Origin: Chloroflexota bacterium
Lineage (GTDB): Bacteria > Chloroflexota > FW602-bin22 > JACPRP01
DNA: 30,974 nucleotides
Reading direction: 5' to 3'
NCBI GenBank assembly: GCA_016210495.1
Contig: JACQUC010000260.1
Location: 1 to 30,974, forward strand
How positions within the stretch are numbered: position 1 is the first letter of the stretch; every line of letters begins with the position of its first letter. The position numbers were made by a program, and so were the translations under genes. Below are positions 15,349-22,271 of the stretch, one piece after another. Under the pieces are notes generated by a model. It did not search any database. It had not been told where the DNA came from and was given only the letters and a program-made list of their open reading frames with translations.

Positions 15349-16479
15349 ATGTTTCACAGAATCTGGCCGGTGATCAAAAAAGAATTCATCCAAACCGTGC
15401 GCGATATGCGGACGCTGATCATCGTGCTGCTGCTGCCGCCGGTGCAGATCATTCTGATGGGCTACGCGGTGAACAGCGATATCAAGCACATCAGCACCGT
15501 CGTGGTCGACCAGAGCCGCGACGAGCGCAGCCGCGCCCTGATCGCCGCTTTCACGACCACGGAGTATTTCGACGTGGTCGGCTATGTGGATAGCCTGTCC
15601 AGGGTCCGCGAGATGATCGACCGCGGCCAGGTGAAGGTGGGCTTCATCATTCCACCGGACTACTCGGCCGATCTGCTGGCGGGACGGCAGGCGTCGGTGC
15701 AGGTGGTCATCGATGGCTCCGATCCCAACGTCGCGCAGACGGCGCTCTTCGCCGCCGACGCGGTGGCCCAGGCCAAAGGGGCGCAGATTCTGGGCGAGGC
15801 CGTCGATCGGCTGGGCCTTGGCTCCAGCCTGATGATGCCGGTGGAGCTGCGTCCCAACGTGCTTTACAACCCCGACATGCGCAGCGTGAACTTCATGATC
15901 CCCGGGCTGATCGGCATGATCCTTCAGTTCCAGGGCGTCGTCCTGACTTCGTTTGCTATTGTTCGAGAGCGGGAGCGCGGCACGCTGGCGCAACTGATCA
16001 TGACGCCCTTGAAACCCTGGGAGCTGATGCTCGGCAAGCTGGCGCCCTTCGTGCTGATCGCCTTCTGGAATGCCACGCTGACGGCCGTCGTCGGTCTGCT
16101 CTGGTTCAAGGTGGAGTTCGCTGGCAGCTTCCTCCTGCTGATGGCTCTCTCGATCCTTTTCCTAACCGGCTCTCTCGGACTGGGCCTGCTGATCTCCACG
16201 GTGTCAAAGACGCAGGGCCAGGCGATGCAGACGGCGCTGATGACTATGTTGCCGGCCTTCCTGCTGACGGGCCTGATCTTCCCGCTGGAGAACCTGCCCA
16301 ACGTGCTCTATTATCTGAGCTACCTGTTTCCGCTATCATACTTCCTACGCATCGTGAGAGGCATCGCGTTGAAAGGAGTGGGCATCGAGTATCTGTGGGG
16401 CGAGGTCTTGCTCCTCGGCATCTTCAGCATCGCGGTCTTTCTGGTCAGCGCCCGCCGCTTCCAGAAACGGCTGGCTTAG
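15349..16479 (+). CDS. ABC-2 type permease (YbhS/YbhR-like)
   Basis: A 376-residue integral membrane protein. It has one N-terminal membrane helix (LIIVLLLPPVQIILMGYAV), a large external domain (about 45-175; NSDIKHISTVVVDQSRDE ... VVIDGSDPN) and five C-terminal helices, with the intracellular coupling motif RERERGTLAQLIMTPLKPWELMLGK (about 206-230). This is the standard shape of ABC-2 exporters such as YbhS, YbhR and YhiI-type drug exporters. E. coli has two permease genes in the matching operon and only one is present here, so it may work as a homodimer. It begins 2 bases after the adaptor stop without a clear ribosome site, so translation is probably coupled. Confidence 0.92.
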   Translation: MFHRIWPVIKKEFIQTVRDMRTLIIVLLLPPVQIILMGYAVNSDIKHISTVVVDQSRDERSRALIAAFTTTEYFDVVGYVDSLSRVREMIDRGQVKVGFIIPPDYSADLLAGRQASVQVVIDGSDPNVAQTALFAADAVAQAKGAQILGEAVDRLGLGSSLMMPVELRPNVLYNPDMRSVNFMIPGLIGMILQFQGVVLTSFAIVRERERGTLAQLIMTPLKPWELMLGKLAPFVLIAFWNATLTAVVGLLWFKVEFAGSFLLLMALSILFLTGSLGLGLLISTVSKTQGQAMQTALMTMLPAFLLTGLIFPLENLPNVLYYLSYLFPLSYFLRIVRGIALKGVGIEYLWGEVLLLGIFSIAVFLVSARRFQKRLA

Positions 16480-16494
16480 AGAACACCTCAAATC

Positions 16495-16517
16495 GTAGGG
16501 GCGAGGTCTCCTCGCCC
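16495..16517. repeat. GTAGGGGCG hairpin repeat, copy 1
   Basis: GTAGGGGCGAGG, TCT, CCTCGCCC forms a short strong hairpin between the permease and the first ATPase. Copies with the same core lie at 22164-22187 (inverted) and 29071-29093. Confidence 0.7.
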
Positions 16518-16585
16518 TGGACTGGATTGTTCGCTTTGAGCCAGGTACCGCTCTTGAGACAACTTCTCAACTCGGGAGACGAGAT

Positions 16586-17539
16586 TTGGAGTTCGCGGTC
16601 GAAACAACTGGCTTGGGCCGCCGCTATGGCAAAAATTGGGCCGTCAGAGAGCTGAATCTACAAATCAAAAAAGGCGAGGTCTTCGGGCTGGTCGGCCCCG
16701 ATGGCGCCGGCAAGACGACGACAATTCGCATGCTGGGTGGCATCGTCCCGCCCTCCACGGGCTCGATTCGTGTTGCGGGCGTCGACGTGGTGGCCAACCC
16801 GGAGCGGGTGAAGGAACTGATTGGTTATGTGCCCCAGCGCTTCGCCCTCTACGAGGACCTCACCGTCCAGGAGAACATGGACTTCTTCGCCGACGTGTAC
16901 GGGGTTCCCCGGGACATTAGGAAGGCCCGCCAGCTACGCCTGCTCGAGTTCAGCCGGCTCGAGGCTTTTCGCGATCACCTGGCTCAGAAGCTATCCGGCG
17001 GGATGAAGCGGAAACTGTCGCTGGCCTGCACCCTCATCCACCAGCCCGAGGTGTTGCTCCTGGACGAGCCGACGACCGGCGTCGACCCTATCTCGCGCCG
17101 CGAGCTCTGGGAGATACTCCAGCGGCTGTTGCAGGAAGGGACGACGGTGCTGTACTGCACGCCGTATATGGACGAGGCCGAGCGGTGCAACAGGGTGGCC
17201 TTTCTGGCGGGCGGCAGGATTCTGGCGTGCGACGAGCCGCGACGATTGAAGGGTCAAATCGCCGTGACCGTCCTGGAGCTTGATGCTTCGCCGTCTCGCC
17301 TGGCCCTCGAAATTGCCCGAGGCACCCCAGACGTGGAAGACGTGCAGAGCTTCGGCAAAAAGATTCACCTTGCCGCCGGGAACGCAGACGAAGTGAAATC
17401 CCGCCTCCTCGTGCGCCTGGCGGCACGCGGCGTCGACGTCGCCGACCTGCGCGTAGTCGCGCCATCGCTCGAAGACGTCTTCGTGCGCCTCAGCAGGCTA
17501 CAACCGGTTGCCGAACGCCGTGGTGATCAGTACATATGA
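16586..17539 (+). CDS. ABC transporter ATPase, equivalent to the N-terminal half of YbhF (no H-loop histidine)
   Basis: A 317-residue ATPase. Walker A GPDGAGKTTT (about 38-47), Q-loop VPQRFALYEDLTV, signature LSGGMKRKLSLACTL and Walker B VLLLDEPTTGVDP are intact. The switch position, usually T-H-Y, reads TPYMDEAERC, so the H-loop histidine is proline. GLVGPDGAGKTT with D rather than N, and LLEF..L.....LAQKLSGGMK, match the first half of E. coli YbhF, which (from memory) also lacks the histidine. It is therefore probably the degenerate partner in an ATPase heterodimer with the next gene. The start is TTG 16586 with GGGAG 7 bases upstream. Confidence 0.9.
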   Translation: MEFAVETTGLGRRYGKNWAVRELNLQIKKGEVFGLVGPDGAGKTTTIRMLGGIVPPSTGSIRVAGVDVVANPERVKELIGYVPQRFALYEDLTVQENMDFFADVYGVPRDIRKARQLRLLEFSRLEAFRDHLAQKLSGGMKRKLSLACTLIHQPEVLLLDEPTTGVDPISRRELWEILQRLLQEGTTVLYCTPYMDEAERCNRVAFLAGGRILACDEPRRLKGQIAVTVLELDASPSRLALEIARGTPDVEDVQSFGKKIHLAAGNADEVKSRLLVRLAARGVDVADLRVVAPSLEDVFVRLSRLQPVAERRGDQYI

Positions 17540-17556
17540 TCTGTTAGACGTCCAAT

Positions 17557-17590
17557 CCCCTTTCCCTCTGGGAGAGGGTTAGGGTGTGGG
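17557..17590. repeat. CCCTCTCCC-type hairpin repeat, copy 4
   Basis: CCCCTTTCCCTCT, GG, then GAGAGGGTTAGGGTGTGGG lie in the gap between the two ATPase genes; a further TTTGGGTGAGGG ends at 17607. The repeat has inserted inside the operon without breaking a gene. Confidence 0.65.
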
Positions 17591-17615
17591 AAGGGTTTGG
17601 GTGAGGGAAACAAAC

Positions 17616-18569
17616 GTGGATTTTGCCGTACAAGCCACAGACCTTACCAAACGCTTCGGCGATTTCCTCGCCGTCGACGCCGTGAGCTTTCGGGTGAAAC
17701 CCGGCGAGATATTCGGCTTCCTCGGGCCCAACGGCTCCGGCAAGACGACGACGATCAGGATGCTGTGCGGCATCGTGCCGCCCTCCTCGGGGAGCGGGCG
17801 TGTCCTGGGCTGGGACGTAGCCCGGGAAGCCGAGCGCATCAAGTCCCAGATCGGCTACATGTCGCAGAAGTTCTCGCTGTACGAGGACCTGACCGTGTGG
17901 GAAAATCTGGATTTCTTTGCCAGCGTCTACGGCGTGCCGAACGGTCGCAAGCGAGAGCGGATCAAGGAACTGGTCGCGATGGCGGACCTGGCGGGTCGCG
18001 AGACCGAGATAGCTGCCAATCTATCTGGTGGCTGGAAGCAGCGGATGGCTCTCGGCTGCGCCATCGTGCACCAGCCACCCGTCCTCTTCCTGGACGAGCC
18101 GACGTCGGGCGTCGATCCCGTCTCGCGGCGGAACTTCTGGGAGATGATCTACGCCCTGGCCGAGCGCGGCGTGGCCGTGTTCGTCACGACGCACTATATG
18201 GACGAGGCGGAGCACTGCGACACCGTTGCCCTGATGCACGCCGGCAAGCTCATCGCCTGCGACACGCCAGAGGCCCTGAAGGCGGGCAGTCTCAAGGGCG
18301 ATCTGCTGGAGATCGACTGCGAGCCGGCGACCGATGCCATCGAGCTGCTGCGACGTCACGCCGGCGTACTCGAGGCCGCTCCCTACGGCGTGCTGGTTCA
18401 CGTCGAGGTCGACGCGGCCTCCCTGGCGTCACAGCTTAGACGCGCGCTCGAAGAGAACGGCATCAGGGTGAACGGCGTGCTTCCCGTTCAACCGTCCCTG
18501 GAGGACGTGTTCGTGTCGCTTATCGGGCAGCAACTGGCTCAGAAATCGATCAGCGCACCACCTCGGTGA
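17616..18569 (+). CDS. ABC transporter ATPase, equivalent to the C-terminal half of YbhF (catalytically complete)
   Basis: A 317-residue ATPase with GPNGSGKTTT (Walker A), MSQKFSLYEDLTV (Q-loop), LSGGWKQRMALGCA (signature), VLFLDEPTSGVDP (Walker B) and a proper H-loop VTTHYMDEAEHCD. The C-terminal tail (about 230-317) ends with QPSLEDVFVSLIGQQL, like its partner. The start is placed at GTG 17616: GAGG lies 9 bases upstream, MDFAVQATDLTKRFG then lines up with MEFAVETTGLGRRYG of the first ATPase, and both proteins become 317 residues. An in-frame start at 17586 would lie in the repeat. Its 3' end overlaps the convergent DUF2723 gene by 20 bases. Confidence 0.92.
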   Translation: MDFAVQATDLTKRFGDFLAVDAVSFRVKPGEIFGFLGPNGSGKTTTIRMLCGIVPPSSGSGRVLGWDVAREAERIKSQIGYMSQKFSLYEDLTVWENLDFFASVYGVPNGRKRERIKELVAMADLAGRETEIAANLSGGWKQRMALGCAIVHQPPVLFLDEPTSGVDPVSRRNFWEMIYALAERGVAVFVTTHYMDEAEHCDTVALMHAGKLIACDTPEALKAGSLKGDLLEIDCEPATDAIELLRRHAGVLEAAPYGVLVHVEVDAASLASQLRRALEENGIRVNGVLPVQPSLEDVFVSLIGQQLAQKSISAPPR

Positions 18570-20490
18570 CCGCCGCCCTTTCGCCTAGGGCACGCCCCGA
18601 CGCATCGACTACCTCCAGGTTGCGCCAGCCCTGGGCCGATGAGGTGTAGAGGAGCACCTCCAGGCGATAGTTGCCCGGCGACAGGCCGGCAAGAGGCAAC
18701 TCGTAGTAATCGCCCACCACCTCGTCCGGTTCCCATAGCCTCGTGGGAGACATAGACAGCACCGGGTGCCTGTTATCCAACTGGGCCACCAGGTTGCCCG
18801 CGCTATCCATCAGGCGCGTGGAAACCGAGTAATCCTCACGTGGCCGCTCAAGGGCCTGCCAGTACAATGTGAAGGGCAGCACGCTCGCCTGGGGCGCCGC
18901 GTCTTCCACTATTCGACCGCGGTCGTCGTACTGGACGTAACCCAGGAGCTTGATCTGCGCACCAAAAACGAGGTCGAGTGGCCTCATTCCAGCCGGCGCA
19001 CGGCTGAGCTCCCGTCGCGAGCCGCGCATCAGCTTTGCCAGCGGTCCCACAGCCGTGAACCGCCTTTGGCCCGTATCGGCAATGGCCCGGGCGACGTAGA
19101 TGGGCCGCTCTCCCACCCTCTTCTCCATCTCGTCGACGGAGCCCACCCCATAGAGAACCTCCACCCCGGTCTTGAGGCCCTCTACGTGTTGCACGTACCA
19201 GAACGGTGTGGCCTGCTCCCAATCGGCAAAGATGGCGGCATTGTCCTCGACGTAGGGCAGGCTGGCCATCACCAAGCGGCGAGCCACATAGCCCGCGTCG
19301 ATGTGCTGGCGGAACTTGTCCAGCGGACGCTCGGCATACCGCTGCATCTCATCCCAATTGGCCACACCCGACTGCACGAATGGTACCAGGAGCATCACCA
19401 CGACCGCCGTCAGCACCGCCTTTGCCAAAGGCGCAAAGCGCAGCGCACGCAACAGCGTGCCGCCCAGAGAGCCGACGCCAGCACCTATCCACAACGCCAC
19501 CACGACGTATGCCGGGATCAGGTACACCACGTTGAGATGGTCCTGGCCCACGTTCCAGTTCAGCGTTTGCGCTGCGACCGCGAGGGCAAAAAGCGCGGTG
19601 AGCGCCAGCACCGGAGGCTTTCGCCAGAGGAGCCATCCCACGCCAAGCATCGCCAGGCCAGCGCCGACCCCACCGAACTCGCGCCAGAACTCCACGCCAA
19701 GCATCGTCGCCCGCGCCGGCATCGCCTCCATCGGCACCGAGAGAAACGACTGGCTGAGCCGCGTCGCCAGAACGAGGTCGAGAAACCGGGGTAGCGTGTC
19801 GGGGTGAAACTGATCGAACGGCGTGCCCATCGCCGATCTAATCGGCAGGTACAGATAGGTGAGCAGAGGAAAAGCAATGAGGAGTGCACTCCGCGCCATC
19901 ACACCGGCTGAAAACACAATCCTTGCGTTCACAACCAGTATGAATAACAGTAGCGGCGGGGCGAGGAGAACCGCCGACCGGTGATGAGCCAGCGCCGCGC
20001 CGTAAGTGAGCGACAGCAGGGCGAACGTCCTGGCCGTCGCTCCGAATCGCTTGACACGTGTCTCGCTGCTCCACCGCACCGCCAGGTATATCACCAGGGC
20101 AACCATCAAGGCCGTCGAGGAGCGCACGCCCGCGATGGTGGCCCACTGCCAGAACAGGCCCGAGACCGCCAGCGATGCCGCGGCCACCACGGCAGCCGAA
20201 AGACGCCCCGTCATTTCCCACGCAGCCAGGTAGACGGCAGCTACCGCTGCCGCCGCGAACACGGCGGAAAGCAGGTTCATTCGCCAGGCCACGGAGCCGA
20301 TGGGTACGAGTGACCAGGCTTTCCCCAGCAGCGTGTAGAGCGGATAGCCCGTGTGATGGGGAATACCCAGGACGTAGGGCACGAACTGAAACTCGCCCGC
20401 GTCGCCGCCCACCACGTCCGGAGCGAGCGTGGCAACGTAAAGGATGAGCGACGCCACACCGGCGGCGCCCGCCAGCAAGAGCGGGCGCAT
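18550..20490 (-). CDS. DUF2723 multi-pass membrane protein (probable glycosyltransferase of the protein O-mannosyltransferase-like kind)
   Basis: About 646 residues. The N-terminal motif TLAPDVVGGDAGEFQFVPYVLGIPHHTGYPLYTLLG, quoted here only in part as GGDAGEFQF and HHTGYPLYTLLG, marks DUF2723, a GT-C fold family. Its acidic residues in the first external loop (here D-x-x-GGD-x-GE) are the expected catalytic positions. About ten membrane helices fill the first 430 residues. A soluble C-terminal part with beta-rich sequence (LLGYVQYDDRGRIVEDAAP ... LPLAGLSPGNYRLEVLLYT) lies outside. It probably transfers a sugar from a lipid carrier; donor and acceptor are unknown. The start is placed at ATG 20490 because a good promoter (20540-20568) lies inside the longer open frame that begins at 20607. 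Confidence 0.8.
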   Translation of the reverse strand: MRPLLLAGAAGVASLILYVATLAPDVVGGDAGEFQFVPYVLGIPHHTGYPLYTLLGKAWSLVPIGSVAWRMNLLSAVFAAAAVAAVYLAAWEMTGRLSAAVVAAASLAVSGLFWQWATIAGVRSSTALMVALVIYLAVRWSSETRVKRFGATARTFALLSLTYGAALAHHRSAVLLAPPLLLFILVVNARIVFSAGVMARSALLIAFPLLTYLYLPIRSAMGTPFDQFHPDTLPRFLDLVLATRLSQSFLSVPMEAMPARATMLGVEFWREFGGVGAGLAMLGVGWLLWRKPPVLALTALFALAVAAQTLNWNVGQDHLNVVYLIPAYVVVALWIGAGVGSLGGTLLRALRFAPLAKAVLTAVVVMLLVPFVQSGVANWDEMQRYAERPLDKFRQHIDAGYVARRLVMASLPYVEDNAAIFADWEQATPFWYVQHVEGLKTGVEVLYGVGSVDEMEKRVGERPIYVARAIADTGQRRFTAVGPLAKLMRGSRRELSRAPAGMRPLDLVFGAQIKLLGYVQYDDRGRIVEDAAPQASVLPFTLYWQALERPREDYSVSTRLMDSAGNLVAQLDNRHPVLSMSPTRLWEPDEVVGDYYELPLAGLSPGNYRLEVLLYTSSAQGWRNLEVVDASGRALGERAAVTEVVR

Positions 20491-20539
20491 TCGATTGCAA
20501 CTGTACTCGACGTCTTTGACGACTGCTAGCACGCGGTCG

Positions 20540-20568
20540 ACTATAGCGCGTGGACCGGACGGTGTCAA
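20540..20568 (-). promoter_or_regulatory. Promoter for the DUF2723 gene
   Basis: TTGACA (20563-20568), 17 bases and TATAGT (20540-20545) on the minus strand, with a start predicted near 20533. It lies back to back with the plus-strand promoter at 20590-20618; the two -35 boxes are 21 bases apart. Confidence 0.7.
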
Positions 20569-20589
20569 CTCGCTTTGAGCAATCGAGCA

Positions 20590-20618
20590 TTGACAATCCT
20601 CAATCACTCTGGTAAGGT
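20590..20618 (+). promoter_or_regulatory. Promoter for the first DUF1989 gene
   Basis: TTGACA (20590-20595), 17 bases and TAAGGT (20613-20618); the -10 box is weak. Transcription would start near 20625, leaving a leader of about 53 bases before the ATG at 20678. Confidence 0.5.
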
Positions 20619-20677
20619 AAAAGCCTACGATTCCCTGGCCACACCCTTAGTATCTTGATCGACGGGAGGGTTGCTCG

Positions 20678-21349
20678 ATGAGCAAAGGACCGCTGGAGCG
20701 CGAGCAGTATTACCTGGGACAGAAATTCGAGGTGCCGGGCGAGGTTGTCGAAGAGATTCTGGTGCCCGCGCGGGGCTACCTGCCGGCGCGCGTGCTGAAG
20801 CAGGGCCAGGTCGCGCGCATCATCGACGTCGAGGGGCAGCAGGTCGCCGACATTATCCTCTGGGACAAGGAGAACCTCCAGAACTTCTCCTCGTGCGTCA
20901 ATACCCTGGTCGTCTATCGCACCTGGAAGATCCGCAAGGGCCACAGCCTCTACTCCAGGTATTGCACCAAGCTGGCCACCATCGTCGACGATACCTGCGG
21001 CGTCCACCATTTTGGCGGCGGCTTCTGCAACGCGGAGCTTAACGCGGTACGTTACGGCGTGGAGGCCACGCCCAACTGCCGCGACAACCTCACGGCGGCC
21101 ATGGGCGGCTACGGGCTCACGCGCGACGACATCGAAATCGATGCCTGCTTCTGCCTGTTTATGAACTTCCCTTATAGATCCGACGGGACGCTGGCGATCG
21201 AGGAGCCGGTTAGCAAACCGGGCGACTACGTCGATCTGCTGGCCGAGAGGGACCTGATCATGGCCTTGTCCAACTGCCCTCAAGAAAGAAACCCGTGTAA
21301 CTCGTACAACCCTAGTTTGCTAAAGGTGATCATTTACAACCCCGTCTGA
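20678..21349 (+). CDS. DUF1989 (urea carboxylase-associated) protein, copy 1
   Basis: A 223-residue protein of the DUF1989 family. VEGQQVADIILWD, SSCVNT, GVEATPNCRDNL, and the tail DLIMALSNCPQERNPCNSYNP are diagnostic. Some members found beside 'urea carboxylase' genes form carboxyguanidine deiminase (CgdAB) in guanidine breakdown; others have no assigned role. C73, H89, C96, H110, C117, C134, C200 and C207 are shared with copy 2 and are candidates for metal ligands or catalysis. No carboxylase or allophanate hydrolase gene is in this window, so the guanidine role is not supported by context. GGGAGG lies 8 bases before the ATG. The hairpin repeat at 21348-21441 begins within its stop codon. 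Confidence 0.9.
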   Translation: MSKGPLEREQYYLGQKFEVPGEVVEEILVPARGYLPARVLKQGQVARIIDVEGQQVADIILWDKENLQNFSSCVNTLVVYRTWKIRKGHSLYSRYCTKLATIVDDTCGVHHFGGGFCNAELNAVRYGVEATPNCRDNLTAAMGGYGLTRDDIEIDACFCLFMNFPYRSDGTLAIEEPVSKPGDYVDLLAERDLIMALSNCPQERNPCNSYNPSLLKVIIYNPV

Positions 21350-21441
21350 ACCGCAGATTAAGCAGATTAATGGATTTCGCAGATGAGCCTCGCTGATCCG
21401 GAAATCTGCGTAATCCCATAATCTGCGTCAATCTGTGGTTC
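21348..21441. repeat. Long imperfect palindrome of the CGCAGATT type, copy 1
   Basis: GAACCGCAGATTAAGCAGAT at the left pairs with the right arm, whose reverse complement reads GAACCACAGATTGACGCAGA. The 94-base element fills most of the gap between the two DUF1989 genes. A related element lies at 30742-30820. It is a dispersed intergenic repeat and as RNA would form a long hairpin between the two coding regions. Confidence 0.75.
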
Positions 21442-21463
21442 AGACAGCAGGGAGGGATTCTGA

Positions 21464-22135
21464 ATGAGCAAAGGCCCTTTGGAACGTGAGCAATTCTACC
21501 TGGCGCAGAAGGCCCAGGTGCCCGGGCAGGTGGTCGAGGAGATTCTGGTCCCTGCCAGAGGCTACCTGCCCGCACGGGTGCTGAAAAAAGGCCAGGTCGC
21601 ACGCATTATCGACGTCGAGGGCCAACAGGTGGCGGACGTTGTGCTGTGGGACGCGCACAACCTCAAGGATTTCTCCTCGTGCGTCAACACCCAGGTCATC
21701 TACCGCACCTGGAAAATCCGCCAGGGCCACAGCATTCACTCCAAGTACTGCACCAAGCTGGCCACCATCGTCGACGATACGGTTGGCATCCACTACTTCG
21801 GCGGCTTTTTCTGCAACGCTCAGGTCAACTTCCTCCGCTTCGGCGTCGAGGCTACGCCAAACTGCCGCGACAACCTCGTCGCCTCGATGGGTAACTACGG
21901 CTTCACGCGCGACAACATACAGGTCGATTCCTGCTTCGCCCTGTTTATGAATTTCCCCTACGACGACGAGGGCGGGTTTATGGTCGTGGAACCGACCAGC
22001 AAACCGGGCGACTATGTAGATCTGTTGGCGGAGAGGGACATCGTAATAGCGCTATCCAACTGTCCCTCCGAGCGAAACCCGTGTAACGCGTACAACCCTA
22101 CGCTTTTGAAGGTGGTTATCTATAACCCTGTGTGA
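21464..22135 (+). CDS. DUF1989 (urea carboxylase-associated) protein, copy 2
   Basis: A 223-residue tandem paralogue of the preceding gene, equal in length and identical at roughly three quarters of positions by eye. Both start MSKGPLEREQ and end YNPV. The same motifs are present: VEGQQVADVVLWD, SSCVNT, GVEATPNCRDNL and ALSNCPSERNPCNAYNP. The cysteine/histidine set is kept (C73, H89, C96, H110, C117, C134, C200, C207), while C107 and H111 of copy 1 are V and Y here. In guanidine degraders CgdA and CgdB are a heteromeric pair of this family, so a hetero-oligomer is plausible; those pairs are usually far more divergent than this one. GGGAGGG lies about 7 bases before the ATG. Confidence 0.9.
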   Translation: MSKGPLEREQFYLAQKAQVPGQVVEEILVPARGYLPARVLKKGQVARIIDVEGQQVADVVLWDAHNLKDFSSCVNTQVIYRTWKIRQGHSIHSKYCTKLATIVDDTVGIHYFGGFFCNAQVNFLRFGVEATPNCRDNLVASMGNYGFTRDNIQVDSCFALFMNFPYDDEGGFMVVEPTSKPGDYVDLLAERDIVIALSNCPSERNPCNAYNPTLLKVVIYNPV

Positions 22136-22163
22136 GTGCTGATGCAGATCGGAGAGCCCAAGA

Positions 22164-22187
22164 GGGCGCGGAGACCGCGCCCCTACG
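22164..22187. repeat. GTAGGGGCG hairpin repeat, copy 2 (inverted)
   Basis: GGGCGCGG, AGA, CCGCGCCC then CTACG, the reverse complement of the type at 29071-29093. It lies between the second DUF1989 gene and the first molybdopterin subunit and could act as a weak attenuator. Confidence 0.7.
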
Positions 22188-22271
22188 TTCAATGGGCAGG
22201 TTGCCTTTCCGTATCGTACGTAATCATAACAATCAGTTCGTCAGGTCATCGAACGGAATGGAGGGGTCTAG

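Noticed and set aside
18766..19794. 342-codon plus-strand frame opposite the DUF2723 gene
   Set aside because: Antisense of a clear membrane-protein gene; the product is rich in H, R and Q with no domain.
20678..22135. Reading the DUF1989 pair as a complete guanidine-degradation locus (CgdAB)
   Set aside because: No guanidine/urea carboxylase, allophanate hydrolase, transporter or guanidine riboswitch was seen in the window, and the two copies are much more alike than I expect for CgdA and CgdB.
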